The notes below the pieces were generated by a model. That model made no database searches and was not told the origin of the DNA. It worked only from the letters and a program-made list of their open reading frames with translations. The position numbers and the translations under genes were made by a program. Below are positions 47,692-56,686 of a DNA stretch of 64,000 bases, in pieces. Numbering within the stretch: position 1 is the stretch's first letter; each line of letters starts with the position of its first letter. Source of the DNA: Microvirga alba (GTDB taxonomy: Bacteria; Pseudomonadota; Alphaproteobacteria; Rhizobiales; Beijerinckiaceae); the NCBI RefSeq assembly GCF_015694465.1, contig NZ_JADQDO010000001.1, positions 372,001-436,000 of the forward strand. Direction: 5' to 3'.

Positions 47692-49605
47692 ATGCCTCCC
47701 TCCAGCGCCGTTCCGTCGGCCAGCTCAGCCAAGCCGAAGCCTCCCGGTTTGGTCGCGACCATCTCCAAATTGTGGCCTTATCTCTGGCCGCATGGCCGCG
47801 TGGACCTTCAACGCCGCGTCTTCCTGGCATTCGGCCTGCTTCTGGTCGCGAAAGCCGTGACCATGGTCACGCCCTTTGCCTTCAAGTGGGCGACAGACGC
47901 GCTTGTCGCCGTGACCACCGGGGCGGGAGGGGGTGTGGAGGCCGCCGCGACCTCCGGTTCCTGGCTCTGGCGCGCACCCCTTATCCTGACGATCATCTAC
48001 GGTGTGACCCGTGTTCTCATGGCCCTGCTGACGCAGGTCCGAGACGGGCTTTTCGCCAAGGTCGCCATGCATGCGGTGCGCAAGCTCGCGCTTCAGACTT
48101 TCGAACACATGCACCGTCTGTCCTTGCGATTTCATCTGGAACGCAAGACCGGTGGCCTGACCCGCGTTCTCGAGCGCGGCCGCGAGGGCATCGAGGAATT
48201 GTCGCGCCTCGTGGTGCTGACCCTGATCCCGACCATCGTCGAGTTCGTGCTCGTGCTCGGCATCCTCGCCTGGGAATTCGACTGGCTCTATTCGGCCGTC
48301 GTGCTGGTGATGGTGGTGGTCTATCTCGCCTATACCTACCAGGCCACCGAATGGCGGATCTCGATTCGCCGGCGCATGAACGAATCCGACACGGACGCGA
48401 ACACCAAGGCGGTCGATTCGCTGTTGAACTATGAGACCGTGAAGTACTTCGGCGCGGAGGCCCGGGAGGCGATCCGTTACGACCACTCCATGGAGCGCTA
48501 CGAGAAGGCCTCGACGCAGACCTATACCTCGCTCGCCGTGCTCAACGCCGGTCAGGCTGTGATCTTCTCCATCGGCATGACCCTGGTCATGATCCTCGCC
48601 GCGCGGGACATCATGGCTGGCCGCGCTTCCATCGGCAGCTTCGTGCTCGTCAACGCCATGCTCGTGCAGCTTTATATTCCCCTGAATTTCATGGGGATGC
48701 TCTACCGCGAGATCAAACAGGCGCTCATCGACATCGACGACATGTTCAGGATCATCGATCGCAACCCGGAAATCCAGGACAAGCCGAACGCCAAGCCGCT
48801 CCACGTCGCCGAGGGCGTGGTACGTTTCGAGGACGTGCATTTCTCCTACATTCCGGAGCGTCCGATCCTGAAAGGCGTCTCCTTCGAGGTGCCCGCCGGC
48901 CACACGGTGGCGATCGTCGGCCCGTCCGGCGCCGGGAAATCCACGATCTCCCGCCTGCTCTTCCGGTTCTACGAGCCCGCGAGCGGTCGCATCCTCATCG
49001 ACGGCCAGAACATTGCCGATGTGCAGCAATCGACCCTGCGCAAGGTCATCGGCATGGTTCCGCAGGACACGGTGCTGTTCAACGACACCATCGGCTACAA
49101 CGTTCAGTACGGCCGCTGGGACGCCGCTGCCGAAGAGGTGAGGGAGGCCGCGCGCCTCGCGCAGATCGACCGTTTCATCAGCCACCTTCCCGAGGGCTAC
49201 GATACGCCGGTCGGCGAACGCGGCCTGAAGCTGTCGGGCGGCGAGAAGCAACGCGTGGCGATTGCCCGGACCATCCTCAAGGGGCCGCCGATCCTCGTTC
49301 TCGACGAGGCGACCTCGGCACTGGATTCCTTCACTGAAAAGGAAATCCAGGACGCCCTCGATAGGGTCAGCCAGGGGCGCACGACACTTGTCATCGCGCA
49401 CCGGCTGTCCACCATTATCGGTGCGGATGAGATCATCGTCCTCGACCATGGGCGCATCGCCGAGCGTGGCACGCATACGGGCCTGCTGGCATCCGGTGGC
49501 CTCTACGCTGCCATGTGGAACCGCCAGCGCGAGGCCGACGAGGCTCGCGAGGCCCTGAAACGCGTGGAAGAGGAAGAGAGCAGCAAGGAGAGCGTGGCGG
49601 GTTGA
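47692..49605 (+). CDS. ABC exporter, Atm1/HMT1-type (fused permease and ATPase)
   Basis: Half-transporter of 637 residues. Six membrane helices in the N-terminal domain include YETVKYFGAEAREAIRYD, a block characteristic of the Atm1 group. The ATPase has Walker A GPSGAGKST near residue 410, signature LSGGEKQR near 513 and Walker B ILVLDEATSALD near 534. Bacterial Atm1-like proteins export glutathione conjugates and metal thiolates. The start is weakly supported: ATG at 47692 has no clear Shine-Dalgarno site. It lies upstream of psd and pssA in the same direction. Confidence 0.92.
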   Translation: MPPSSAVPSASSAKPKPPGLVATISKLWPYLWPHGRVDLQRRVFLAFGLLLVAKAVTMVTPFAFKWATDALVAVTTGAGGGVEAAATSGSWLWRAPLILTIIYGVTRVLMALLTQVRDGLFAKVAMHAVRKLALQTFEHMHRLSLRFHLERKTGGLTRVLERGREGIEELSRLVVLTLIPTIVEFVLVLGILAWEFDWLYSAVVLVMVVVYLAYTYQATEWRISIRRRMNESDTDANTKAVDSLLNYETVKYFGAEAREAIRYDHSMERYEKASTQTYTSLAVLNAGQAVIFSIGMTLVMILAARDIMAGRASIGSFVLVNAMLVQLYIPLNFMGMLYREIKQALIDIDDMFRIIDRNPEIQDKPNAKPLHVAEGVVRFEDVHFSYIPERPILKGVSFEVPAGHTVAIVGPSGAGKSTISRLLFRFYEPASGRILIDGQNIADVQQSTLRKVIGMVPQDTVLFNDTIGYNVQYGRWDAAAEEVREAARLAQIDRFISHLPEGYDTPVGERGLKLSGGEKQRVAIARTILKGPPILVLDEATSALDSFTEKEIQDALDRVSQGRTTLVIAHRLSTIIGADEIIVLDHGRIAERGTHTGLLASGGLYAAMWNRQREADEAREALKRVEEEESSKESVAG

Positions 49606-49659
49606 CGGAACCCGCTGCCCCTGCCATCCCCTCTTCCAAATCATTGAGGTTTCACAAGA

Positions 49660-50361
49660 ATGACCGACATTCTGGATTCGATGCGCCGCATCTTCGTTCC
49701 GATCCACAAGGAAGGGTATCCCTTCATCCTCATCGCGCTCATCGCGACGATCCTGTTGGGAAGTCTTTGGTCACCCTTGGCCTGGATCGGCGCGATTCTC
49801 ACGGTGTGGGTCTGCTACTTCTTCCGCGATCCGCAGCGCGTGACGCCGATCCGTGATGGCCTCGTCGTATCGCCGGCCGATGGCAAGGTCAGCCTCATCA
49901 CCACCGCCGTGCCGCCGGCGGAGCTTGATCTGCCCAACGAGCCCATGACCCGCATTTCGGTGTTCATGAACGTGTTCGACTGTCACGTGAACCGTTCGCC
50001 GGTCGCGGGCCGCATCACGCAGATCCTCTATACGCCGGGCCTTTTCCTCAACGCCGAGCTCGACAAGGCGAGCGAGGACAACGAGCGCAACGCCCTCGTC
50101 ATCGAAACGGGCGGGACCAAGATCGGCGTCGTGCAGATCGCGGGCCTCGTGGCACGTCGCATCGTGTCCTTCGTCAAGGAGGGCGACAGCTTGAGCCCCG
50201 GCGAGCGCTTCGGCCTGATCCGCTTCGGTTCCCGGCTCGACATTTATGTGCCGCTCTCGACGCAGGTCCTCGTCGGCCTCGGCCAGACCGCGGTCGCGGG
50301 CGAGACGGTTCTGGCCGACCTCTCGGCGAATGAGCCGGCGCGTCAGCACCGGGTCGGCTAG
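49660..50361 (+). CDS. psd: Phosphatidylserine decarboxylase (short form)
   Basis: Pyruvoyl enzyme that converts phosphatidylserine to phosphatidylethanolamine. The 233-residue product is the short, soluble-type Psd; the proenzyme is cleaved within FGSRLDIY near residue 189, where the Ser becomes the pyruvoyl group. [14 protein letters not shown] [10 protein letters not shown] and [14 protein letters not shown] are further family blocks, and an N-terminal hydrophobic segment is present. It precedes pssA, which makes its substrate, by 41 bases. Confidence 0.95.
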   Translation: MTDILDSMRRIFVPIHKEGYPFILIALIATILLGSLWSPLAWIGAILTVWVCYFFRDPQRVTPIRDGLVVSPADGKVSLITTAVPPAELDLPNEPMTRISVFMNVFDCHVNRSPVAGRITQILYTPGLFLNAELDKASEDNERNALVIETGGTKIGVVQIAGLVARRIVSFVKEGDSLSPGERFGLIRFGSRLDIYVPLSTQVLVGLGQTAVAGETVLADLSANEPARQHRVG

Positions 50362-50402
50362 CGTCGCTTGCCGCTTAGGCGGCCAGCACCTAGAATCATC
50401 AC

Positions 50403-51263
50403 ATGAGTGAACTTTTCCCGCCCTTCGCACCAGACCCGAACGAGCCGCGCAAGCGCCTCTTCAAGCCGGTGCCGTTTCGCGTCATCGCGCCGAACATCAT
50501 TACCCTGATCGCTCTCTGCCTCGGCCTGACGGCGATCCGGCTGGCCTATGAAGGGCGCATGGAACCGGCCGTTATCGCTATCGTTGCGGCGGCCTTTCTG
50601 GATGGGGTCGACGGGCGGGTCGCGCGGTTGTTGAAGGGGACGTCCCGGTTCGGGGCAGAGCTGGATTCCCTTGCCGATTTCGTCAATTTCGGCGTCACTC
50701 CGGCGCTCGTTCTCTACAGCTTCATCCTCCACGAACTCAAAGCGATCGGCTGGATCGCGGTCCTGGTTTTCGCCATCGCCATGGCCCTGCGTCTTGCGCG
50801 CTTCAACGTGATGCTCGACGATCCCGACCGCCCGGAATGGCAGAAGAACTTCTTCACCGGCATGCCCGCGCCCGCAGGCGCGCTGACCTCGATGCTGCCG
50901 CTCTATCTGTCCTTCCTCGGTGTTCCGATGGGCGTGGCGGTCGCGCCGATTGTGCTGGTCTATCTGCTGGGCCTCGCCTTCCTGATGGTATCAACGATCC
51001 CGGTCTATTCAGGCAAGAGCATCGGCAAATACGTTCCGCGCCATTGGGTGCTGCCGATCTTCGTCCTGTCGGTGGCGGCCTTCGGCCTGCTGGTCAGTTT
51101 CCCGTTCGAAGTGCTGACCGCGATCACGCTTCTCTTCCTCGCGACCATTCCGATCAGCGCGGCCCGCTATCGCAAGCTGGATCAGGCGCATGCCGCCGGC
51201 GTGGCCGAGGCAAAGGGCGAGCAGCGGCCGCCGCTTGAATCAACAGGGCCCGGTTCCATCTGA
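50403..51263 (+). CDS. pssA: CDP-diacylglycerol--serine O-phosphatidyltransferase
   Basis: Membrane enzyme that makes phosphatidylserine from CDP-diacylglycerol and serine. The CDP-alcohol phosphatidyltransferase motif is complete ([13 protein letters not shown]...[10 protein letters not shown], near residues 62-85), and about eight hydrophobic segments are seen in 286 residues. With psd just upstream this forms the phosphatidylethanolamine pathway. The N-terminal extension is Pro-rich and soluble. Confidence 0.95.
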   Translation: MSELFPPFAPDPNEPRKRLFKPVPFRVIAPNIITLIALCLGLTAIRLAYEGRMEPAVIAIVAAAFLDGVDGRVARLLKGTSRFGAELDSLADFVNFGVTPALVLYSFILHELKAIGWIAVLVFAIAMALRLARFNVMLDDPDRPEWQKNFFTGMPAPAGALTSMLPLYLSFLGVPMGVAVAPIVLVYLLGLAFLMVSTIPVYSGKSIGKYVPRHWVLPIFVLSVAAFGLLVSFPFEVLTAITLLFLATIPISAARYRKLDQAHAAGVAEAKGEQRPPLESTGPGSI

Positions 51264-51331
51264 CCGGGCGCGGGTGGCGCTCGTTTCACGCGCCGGTTCG
51301 CAAAAAGAGAGCCTTCTCGGGCTTTAACCGC

Positions 51332-51994
51332 GTGGAGATCATTGTGGCGTCATCCTCCGAACCAGCGACTCCCAGTTGGCGTCCGAAGCTGGTGCTGGCC
51401 TCCGCATCTCCCCGGCGGCTCGCCCTGCTGCAACAGGCCGGGATCGAGCCCGACGCGCTTCTGCCAGCCGACGTGGATGAGACGCCCCTCAAAGGTGAGG
51501 GACCTAAAGACCTCGCAAAACGCCTGTCACGCTCGAAGGCGGAGATCGCCTTGAGAACAGCGCGCAATCGCGAGGACTTGAAGGATTCGTTCATTCTCTC
51601 CGCCGACACGGTGGTCGTCGCGGGAGGACGCATTCTCCCGAAGGCCGAAGTGGTAGACGAGGCGGCGGCCTGCCTGCGCCTGCTCTCGGGCCGCGCGCAC
51701 AGGGTCTACACCTCGGTGTGCCTCGTGACGCCCAAGGACACGATTCGCGAGCGCCTCGTGGAGACCCGCGTCCGATTCAAGCGCCTGTCGCGGGAAGAGT
51801 TCGAGCACTACCTCGCCTCGGGCGAATGGCGCGGCAAGGCGGGAGGCTACGCGATCCAAGGGCTCGCGGGCACCTTCGTGATCAAACTCGTAGGGTCATA
51901 CACGAACGTCGTCGGCCTGCCGCTTTATGAGACCGTCGCGCTTCTCGACGGGGAGAGCTTCCCGGTCCGATTCACCTGGCTCAACGCGGCCTGA
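51332..51994 (+). CDS. maf: Maf-like nucleoside triphosphate pyrophosphatase
   Basis: Nucleotide pyrophosphatase of 220 residues that hydrolyses non-canonical or modified NTPs. [19 protein letters not shown] near residue 20 is the Maf phosphate-binding motif, and [26 protein letters not shown] and [16 protein letters not shown] are the other family blocks. The start is a GTG at 51332; the ATG nearest upstream is out of frame. yacG follows after 17 bases. Confidence 0.93.
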   Translation: MEIIVASSSEPATPSWRPKLVLASASPRRLALLQQAGIEPDALLPADVDETPLKGEGPKDLAKRLSRSKAEIALRTARNREDLKDSFILSADTVVVAGGRILPKAEVVDEAAACLRLLSGRAHRVYTSVCLVTPKDTIRERLVETRVRFKRLSREEFEHYLASGEWRGKAGGYAIQGLAGTFVIKLVGSYTNVVGLPLYETVALLDGESFPVRFTWLNAA

Positions 51995-52011
51995 ACGGCG
52001 AGGAGGGGACA

Positions 52012-52212
52012 ATGACGCCCGCCAATGAAAACAAGCCGCAGGCCTCCGCCGGCAAGTGCCCCGTCTGCGGCAAGCCCATGCAGGTCGAATACCGGCCTTT
52101 CTGCTCCAAGCGCTGCGCCGATGTCGACCTCAATCGCTGGCTTACGGGAGGCTATGCCATCCCCGCGGTCGAGGATGACGAAGACCGCGACGAAGGCGAC
52201 CGCGAAGCCTAA
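52012..52212 (+). CDS. yacG: DNA gyrase inhibitor YacG
   Basis: Small zinc protein of 66 residues with CPVCGKPM and FCSKRCADVDLNRWL, the four-cysteine YacG pattern. In E. coli YacG blocks DNA gyrase. The acidic C-terminus (EDDEDRDEGDREA) is common in alphaproteobacterial versions. The order maf-yacG-tRNA-Phe seen here is familiar from other alphaproteobacteria. ATG at 52012 is preceded by GAGGAGGGG. Confidence 0.95.
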   Translation: MTPANENKPQASAGKCPVCGKPMQVEYRPFCSKRCADVDLNRWLTGGYAIPAVEDDEDRDEGDREA

Positions 52213-52316
52213 TCGAATTTTCCTCAAACTTGTCGCTCAAGACCGCTAGACATGTGCCGCAGGTCTGACTATACAACCGGCCACTGACGCACACGGCCGC
52301 ACGGCCAGCGCCAGAT

Positions 52317-52392
52317 GCCCAGGTAGCTCAGTTGGTAGAGCATGCGACTGAAAATCGCAGTGTCGGTGGTTCGATTCCGCCCCTGGGCACCA
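52317..52392 (+). tRNA. tRNA-Phe, anticodon GAA
   Basis: Complete cloverleaf: acceptor GCCCAGG pairs with CCTGGGC, D arm GCTC/GAGC, anticodon stem TGCGA/TCGCA around the loop CTGAAAA with anticodon GAA, and T arm GGTGG-TTCGATT-CCGCC, with CCA encoded. Its 3' half is the attachment site of the integrated element to its right and remains intact. Confidence 0.97.
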
Positions 52393-52395
52393 TTT
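52345..52395 (+). repeat. Left attachment site (attL) of the tRNA-Phe element
   Basis: The 51 bases from the anticodon stem of tRNA-Phe to just past its CCA end recur at 56307-56357 with three mismatches (T/C, T/G, C/A). This is the standard product of integration into a tRNA 3' end: the intact gene is kept at the side that carries the integrase. Confidence 0.85.
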
Positions 52396-52468
52396 ATTTT
52401 CCAAGGCTTTCGGCCCAGTACGTCGCCCAAAATATGAAGGCGTGTTACCGGGCTCTGTTCGCGGGTGT

Positions 52469-52918
52469 TCACTCAGATTTTTCCGGCTTCCTCCGCCGCG
52501 CGTTTCTGATATCCGCGACCTTCCCCGTCTGAACGATCGAGCCGCGGTTATAACCCATCGTTGTCGAGAGCTCCGTGTGGGTCGCGGCCTTCATCAAGTC
52601 CGCCGAATCCGCGCCAGCCTCGAATGCTTCCGACACTGCGCCGGATCGGCTGTCCATGTTCCAGAGGTCATCAGGCCATTCGGCCTTCTTCGCGATCTTG
52701 CGGAACTTCCGGGAGAAGGTCGCTCGGCGCCACGGCTTGCCGGATGATTCGTCTAGGATGATTGGACCGATATGCTTGGTCTCCAGCACTGCCATCAGCA
52801 TGGCGAGCAAATCTGGGTTTTTCCGTAGATCGTGCTCTGCGACCTCTGTGCCATTTGATTCTGATGTCTGCTTCTTCAGCACCCAATTCTTATCGATCCG
52901 CTCAGACTTGGCGGCCAT
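52469..52918 (-). pseudogene. C-terminal fragment of a tyrosine recombinase (integrase)
   Basis: An open frame of 149 residues matches only the last third of a phage-type site-specific integrase, which is usually about 350-420 residues. The catalytic-domain block WNMDSRSGAVSEAFEAGA holds the second catalytic Arg, ATHTELSTTMGYNRG holds the second His and the Tyr region. The N-terminal DNA-binding domain and the first catalytic Arg are missing, and the sequence upstream of 52918 does not continue it. Its place directly next to the tRNA attachment site is the normal position of an integrase gene. Confidence 0.75.
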
Positions 52919-52984
52919 TCATCTGAAGGGTGTGCAGAAACCCGATCCTCATGGACATCTCGACGAACACGCCGTCGAAGGCTG

Positions 52985-53128
52985 ATGGGTCGGATGGCGC
53001 TACGCCGACCGAGATGGGCGCGCAACGATATCAACATCGACGGCGCCGTAGCCGGTTATTACATCGATGGCACGGCGAACTATGTCTTCGGTCGCGTCTG
53101 CAACCGCCTTAACAGCGGCGGCGGGTGA
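52985..53128 (+). pseudogene. Possible remnant of a phage structural gene
   Basis: A short frame of 47 codons whose end reads NDINIDGAVAGYYIDGTANY and VFGRVCNRLNSGG, a Gly/Asn/Tyr-rich pattern that looks like the C-terminus of a phage tail protein. It precedes the endolysin remnant, where tail genes are expected. It has no clear ribosome-binding site and no recognisable N-terminal part, so it is only a suggestion. Confidence 0.25.
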
Positions 53129-53241
53129 ACGAACGCTCTTCGACGGCTACAGGCCTCACCATCACCAACAACTAGCGACAGTGGGTGCGTTGCCGGTGTG
53201 ACCCGCTAATTGATGCTCGCCCCAAGTTCAAAGGGGCGGGC

Positions 53242-53909
53242 ATGGCGCGGCGGGTCAATCAGGAAGGCCTTGAGAAAATCCAGGGGTTTGAAGGGCGGCT
53301 GAATGTTTACCTCGACGGCGGCGGCGTCCCGACGATTGGTTAAGGTAATACGCGCGCCGTCCCCATGGGGATGACCTGCACTGAGGAACAGGCCGAGGCT
53401 TGGCTTCTTGAGGATCCGGCCCAAGCCGAGCTTGCAGTTGAGCGTGGCGTAAAGGTGCCCTTGACGGGCAGCCAATATGCAACTTTGGTCTCGTTCACCC
53501 TCAATATTGGGACAGGCGACCCGAGCGACCCTAAGGCTTCGGTCGGCTTCCTGACTTCGACCCTCCTGAGGAAGCTGAATAAGGGCGACTATGATGCGTC
53601 CCCGGCGAGCTTACGAGAAGTGGGTCAATGATAACGGCAAGCGTCCAAGGCCTTGTGAACCGCCGCGCTGCTGAGGCTGGCCTGTGGGCTAAGGGCTCGT
53701 TCGTGGTTTCGAATGCGGTCCCGGCTGCTCCGAAGGTGCCACCCGTCATCACCAAAGAGAATGTGACCTAGGCGGTTGGCATCCTTACCGCTCTCGCAAA
53801 TTCGTTCTCCTCCGGACCGATGCAGTATGTCTTTGCTGGCACCATCGCGGTGGCGTTCGGCCTCGGGCTCTACTGGCCGGTCCAGGGCCATAAGGAAGCT
53901 GCGGCATGA
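53242..53909 (+). pseudogene. Phage endolysin (GH24 lysozyme) with C-terminal membrane segment, inactivated
   Basis: Reading across frames restores a phage lysozyme: VNQEGLEKIQGFEGRLNVYLDG and GVPTIG carry the Glu-Asp-Thr type active site, followed by TCTEEQAEAWLLEDPAQAE, VPLTGSQYATLVSF and LVNRRAAEAGLW. It is broken four ways: TAA at 53341-53343 where the family has Tyr, a frame change just before AYEKWVNDNGK (about 53609), another near 53643, and TAG at 53769-53771 where Gln is likely. After the TAG a hydrophobic segment YVFAGTIAVAFGLGLYW follows in frame, as in lysozymes with a C-terminal membrane helix. The gene is dead. Confidence 0.8.
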
Positions 53910-53966
53910 CCGCTGGTCCAGGGGCAACGGTTGGCGGATGGGGGCTATGACAGTGACGAACAAGAT

Positions 53967-53998
53967 CACAAAGGCGAGGCTATAGCCTCGCCTTTGTG
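53967..53998. terminator. Perfect 32-base palindrome, probable terminator
   Basis: CACAAAGGCGAGGCTA is followed at once by its exact reverse complement TAGCCTCGCCTTTGTG. It lies after the endolysin remnant and before the end of the gene on the opposite strand, so it probably ended phage late transcription, although the U tract is short. Confidence 0.6.
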
Positions 53999-54118
53999 AC
54001 TCCCTTCTCTCCAATGAGGTGTCTCATACGTGCGCGATCACCGCCCCGATCCTCGGTGTCACGTGGCTACTGTTTCAGTTCGCGCTCAAGATCCGAGACA
54101 AGCTGAAGCGCCGGTAAA

Positions 54119-55795
54119 TTACTCCGACGGCAGGATGGCTGAGATCAGGGAAAGTTCGTATAGGGAGGCTTGATCTGGCTTTGCCAGGATCGCTGCTCCA
54201 ACCCGCGCCAACTGAGATGTATCGGCCTCGCACGATTGAGCCGCCGCATACGCCTCCCAGAATGCCTTGCCTCCGGCAGAGGCGAAGATTGCTGACATGT
54301 CGAACGGTTCCATCTTGATAGCGGTGAACACCGACTTGAACGAGTCGGCCATTGCCGACGCCGGAACAAAGCCGTTGCCGCATCGGCTGCCGTTAACCTG
54401 AGCAACCCATTCGTCTGTTATCCGGCGCATAGCTGGCAGGTCGTAGCCTTCAGCCTCAGCGCAGGCGATGTTGCCCCAGTCTGCCCAGCAATTCTTGATC
54501 ATCCGATTGCGTCCGAGATGGGCCGGGAAGTTCAAGGCATACAGCCGAGACCCTTGGCGGCGGATTATGTTCGGGCCGTTGTAGGCATAAGGAGAGAAAA
54601 GATACTCATACGGGCCATCTTTCACGTATTGTAGCTGTTTGTATTGCACGTAGCCGGTCGGGCCCATCGTGCTGCCGACAAGCACTGCCGTAGACTTAGT
54701 GGTGTCAACTAGCGCTGAATTATAGATAATGTATGAGCGGTTGAAGAGTGGTATCCGCGGCCCCGCAGAATAGAGATAATCGCCTTGATCAGCTTTGAGA
54801 GGCGGGACGCTTGGCTCCCAACCCGACCAATCTTTTGTGTCTCTGACATATGAACCAGCGACGCAAAGGCTCGGATAGTCAATCGAGACGAACCGCTCGT
54901 CCTTGGTGGATATGATCGTCAGCTTCCCATTCGCGACGGTGGCCGCATAAGGCTGCGAGAACATTCCTCGCCCTGGACCGGCACCGCCGATCGTAGCGGT
55001 GATTTTCTTAGTCTCGGGATCGAGGATGGTGACATACCCGGTTTCGGCATCTGCAACGACGAGCTTGCCGGTCCCATCCGGTGCGACAGTGGTGGGCCAA
55101 AGGAATTCAAGTTTGTTGGGATCCCAGCCACGGGAGCCGAAGACGTCCAGCTGCGTCCCCGTCTCCTGATCGAACACATAGATTTTGCGGTCAACGAGGC
55201 CAGAGGCATACACGCGACCGTTCATTGTCGTGATGCCGTGAGCTTGCCCGACATTGCGCTCCCAAAGCAGCTTTGCTTCGCGCTTGTCAATATCGACCTT
55301 CCAGCCGAGGACCCGGCTCCCGTCATACTCGGCCACGGACAGAATCGACGTTGCGCTGTCGAAGGTTACGCCCTCGGGTGAGATCATGCCCCCGATGTCA
55401 AAGAGAAACTCGAGAGATGCACCGTCATAACGGAAGACAGATACTTTATTCAGAAGGTAATCGGCAGAGAAAAGGAGCTGACGGGACGGCGAGTAGGTGA
55501 GGCCGGCCGGTTGCACCTTGGGCTTTTCACCTTTGATCGGAACGGCTCCGATCTCCTTTGTCTCCGTATCCAATAGCAGGATCTCAAGGAAATTCCCGAC
55601 GAAGACCTGCGTGGCAGAGATAGGTGCCAGAGCCGCGATGTTCAGGAATCGGATGGGGGCGTCCTTGTCCGTGAACTGTACATAGGGGGCCGAACCCAGG
55701 CCTTCTTGAGTTGTGGCCGGGTAGCATTGCTCTGCGGCGATGGAGGGCTGAGCCGCGATGCCAAGAAGGGCCGCGATGGCAAGGAACTTGAACAT
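54119..55795 (-). CDS. Secreted beta-propeller-like protein, unknown function
   Basis: Intact gene for 558 residues with a signal peptide (about 1-20, ending SIAAE). From residue 45 to about 300 it shows repeated four-strand units of the NHL/YncE type: LLLDTETKEIGAVPI, GVTFDSATSILSVAEYDGS, WPTTVAPDGTGKLVVADAETGYVTILDPETKKI, suggesting a six-bladed propeller. The last 250 residues are different, with cysteines (NCWADWGNIACAEAEGY, GSRCGNGFV) and a helical end. I recognise no named family. It is the only intact gene between the attachment repeats, so it is the likely reason the remnant is kept. Weak start context: no strong Shine-Dalgarno is evident. Confidence 0.75.
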   Translation of the reverse strand: MFKFLAIAALLGIAAQPSIAAEQCYPATTQEGLGSAPYVQFTDKDAPIRFLNIAALAPISATQVFVGNFLEILLLDTETKEIGAVPIKGEKPKVQPAGLTYSPSRQLLFSADYLLNKVSVFRYDGASLEFLFDIGGMISPEGVTFDSATSILSVAEYDGSRVLGWKVDIDKREAKLLWERNVGQAHGITTMNGRVYASGLVDRKIYVFDQETGTQLDVFGSRGWDPNKLEFLWPTTVAPDGTGKLVVADAETGYVTILDPETKKITATIGGAGPGRGMFSQPYAATVANGKLTIISTKDERFVSIDYPSLCVAGSYVRDTKDWSGWEPSVPPLKADQGDYLYSAGPRIPLFNRSYIIYNSALVDTTKSTAVLVGSTMGPTGYVQYKQLQYVKDGPYEYLFSPYAYNGPNIIRRQGSRLYALNFPAHLGRNRMIKNCWADWGNIACAEAEGYDLPAMRRITDEWVAQVNGSRCGNGFVPASAMADSFKSVFTAIKMEPFDMSAIFASAGGKAFWEAYAAAQSCEADTSQLARVGAAILAKPDQASLYELSLISAILPSE

Positions 55796-56306
55796 GTCTG
55801 TATTCTACCTATTCCGGGCTGCATCCCCATTCGCGCGGAGAGCAGGCCGTCGTTAACGTTTGCGTAGAGCAGGGCCGAAGGGGCTAATGAGCAGCGACCC
55901 ACCGATTACCATTGGGTTCGCGTGACAAGTGTTGATTCAGGACGCTGTGCGGGGACGTTCTGCCAAACCGACTGTCCGGATTGAAGATAGAGTTTGGCTC
56001 GCAAGGGGCGCGGCTGAGATTGCCGCGAAAATTCCCTGCCTCATCATAGAGCTTCAGGACGTCAGCCCTGACTGGGAGACATTCTTTGGCCGCCACTGGC
56101 TGAGTAAATACGCCGGCGAACGCCAAGCTATGATAAACCTGAACATCAGATTGATATCCCCTTTGATACATAGGTACTATGTCTTAAATGGAATTAAAAG
56201 GTGGTCAATCGCGGTCTTCCGGCCCACCTCCATTCCTGCTCATTCCTTCCTCTCCGCATCGGAAGTTTCGCGGTAACATGTCTCAACGATTCCAATAGGT
56301 TCAGGC
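55796..56306. other. Non-coding end of the integrated element
   Basis: Two overlapping open frames are present (55884-56171 on the minus strand, 55929-56276 on the plus strand), neither with a ribosome-binding site. The minus-strand frame contains LPVRADVLKLYDEAGNFRGNL after a hydrophobic stretch, which could be the remains of a small exported protein. No intact gene can be supported. Confidence 0.35.
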
Positions 56307-56357
56307 CGACTGAAAATCGCAGTGCCGGGGGTTCGATTCCGCCCCTGGGAACCATTT
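56307..56357 (+). repeat. Right attachment site (attR), partial copy of tRNA-Phe
   Basis: Fifty-one bases that repeat the 3' half of tRNA-Phe (anticodon stem, T arm, acceptor strand, CCA) in the same orientation with three mismatches. The 5' half of a tRNA is absent, so this is not a functional tRNA but the right-hand repeat left by integration. Confidence 0.85.
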
Positions 56358-56686
56358 TCCCAATTTAAAATCAAAGACTTAAGTGCAACGCGGCGAATCG
56401 TTCTATGCCTTTGCGTTTTCAATACAAATTGCATTCGAGAATGCGATTGCTAACCATTCGCTCCAGCAAGATCGTTCCGATCAGCAACCGCGCTTCACGT
56501 AGAGTGGAACCGCTGCGCAGGTAGCGCTATGCTCTTGGCGACACCGCTGAGAGCGATCGAAGTCTGTCAGATTAGGCTCCGAGGCGTGACAAAGCACCGC
56601 CGTATCATAGCTTTAGATACAGGCGACCGGTTGTATAGTTGATAAATGCTAAGCTCTGCTCTCAGCCCGATGCGCCCGAAGTTGAG

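Larger units (their letters stand above)
52396..56306. mobile_element. Decayed integrative element (prophage remnant) in tRNA-Phe
   Basis: The 3.9 kb between the two copies of the tRNA-Phe 3' end has a different feel from the flanks: lower GC, few intact genes, and phage parts. It holds a tyrosine recombinase fragment beside the tRNA, a small tail-like fragment, a mutated endolysin, a strong palindrome and one intact gene for a secreted protein. It is inferred to be a prophage that has lost its replication, head and most tail genes. It can no longer excise by itself because the recombinase is truncated. Confidence 0.8.

Noticed and set aside
47725..49707. 660-codon open frame on the minus strand
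   Set aside because: It is antisense to the ABC exporter, whose motifs are complete; the antisense protein is Arg/His/Asp-rich without any fold signature.
55884..56171. 95-codon minus-strand frame near the end of the element
   Set aside because: A part resembles an exported protein (LPVRADVLKLYDEAGNF), but there is no start signal and the rest is not protein-like; kept only as a possible fragment.
55929..56276. 115-codon plus-strand frame overlapping the previous one
   Set aside because: No ribosome-binding site, no domain, and it runs towards the attachment repeat.
56307..56357. Possible second tRNA-Phe gene
   Set aside because: Only the 3' half of a tRNA is present; the acceptor 5' strand and D arm are missing, so it is an attachment-site copy.
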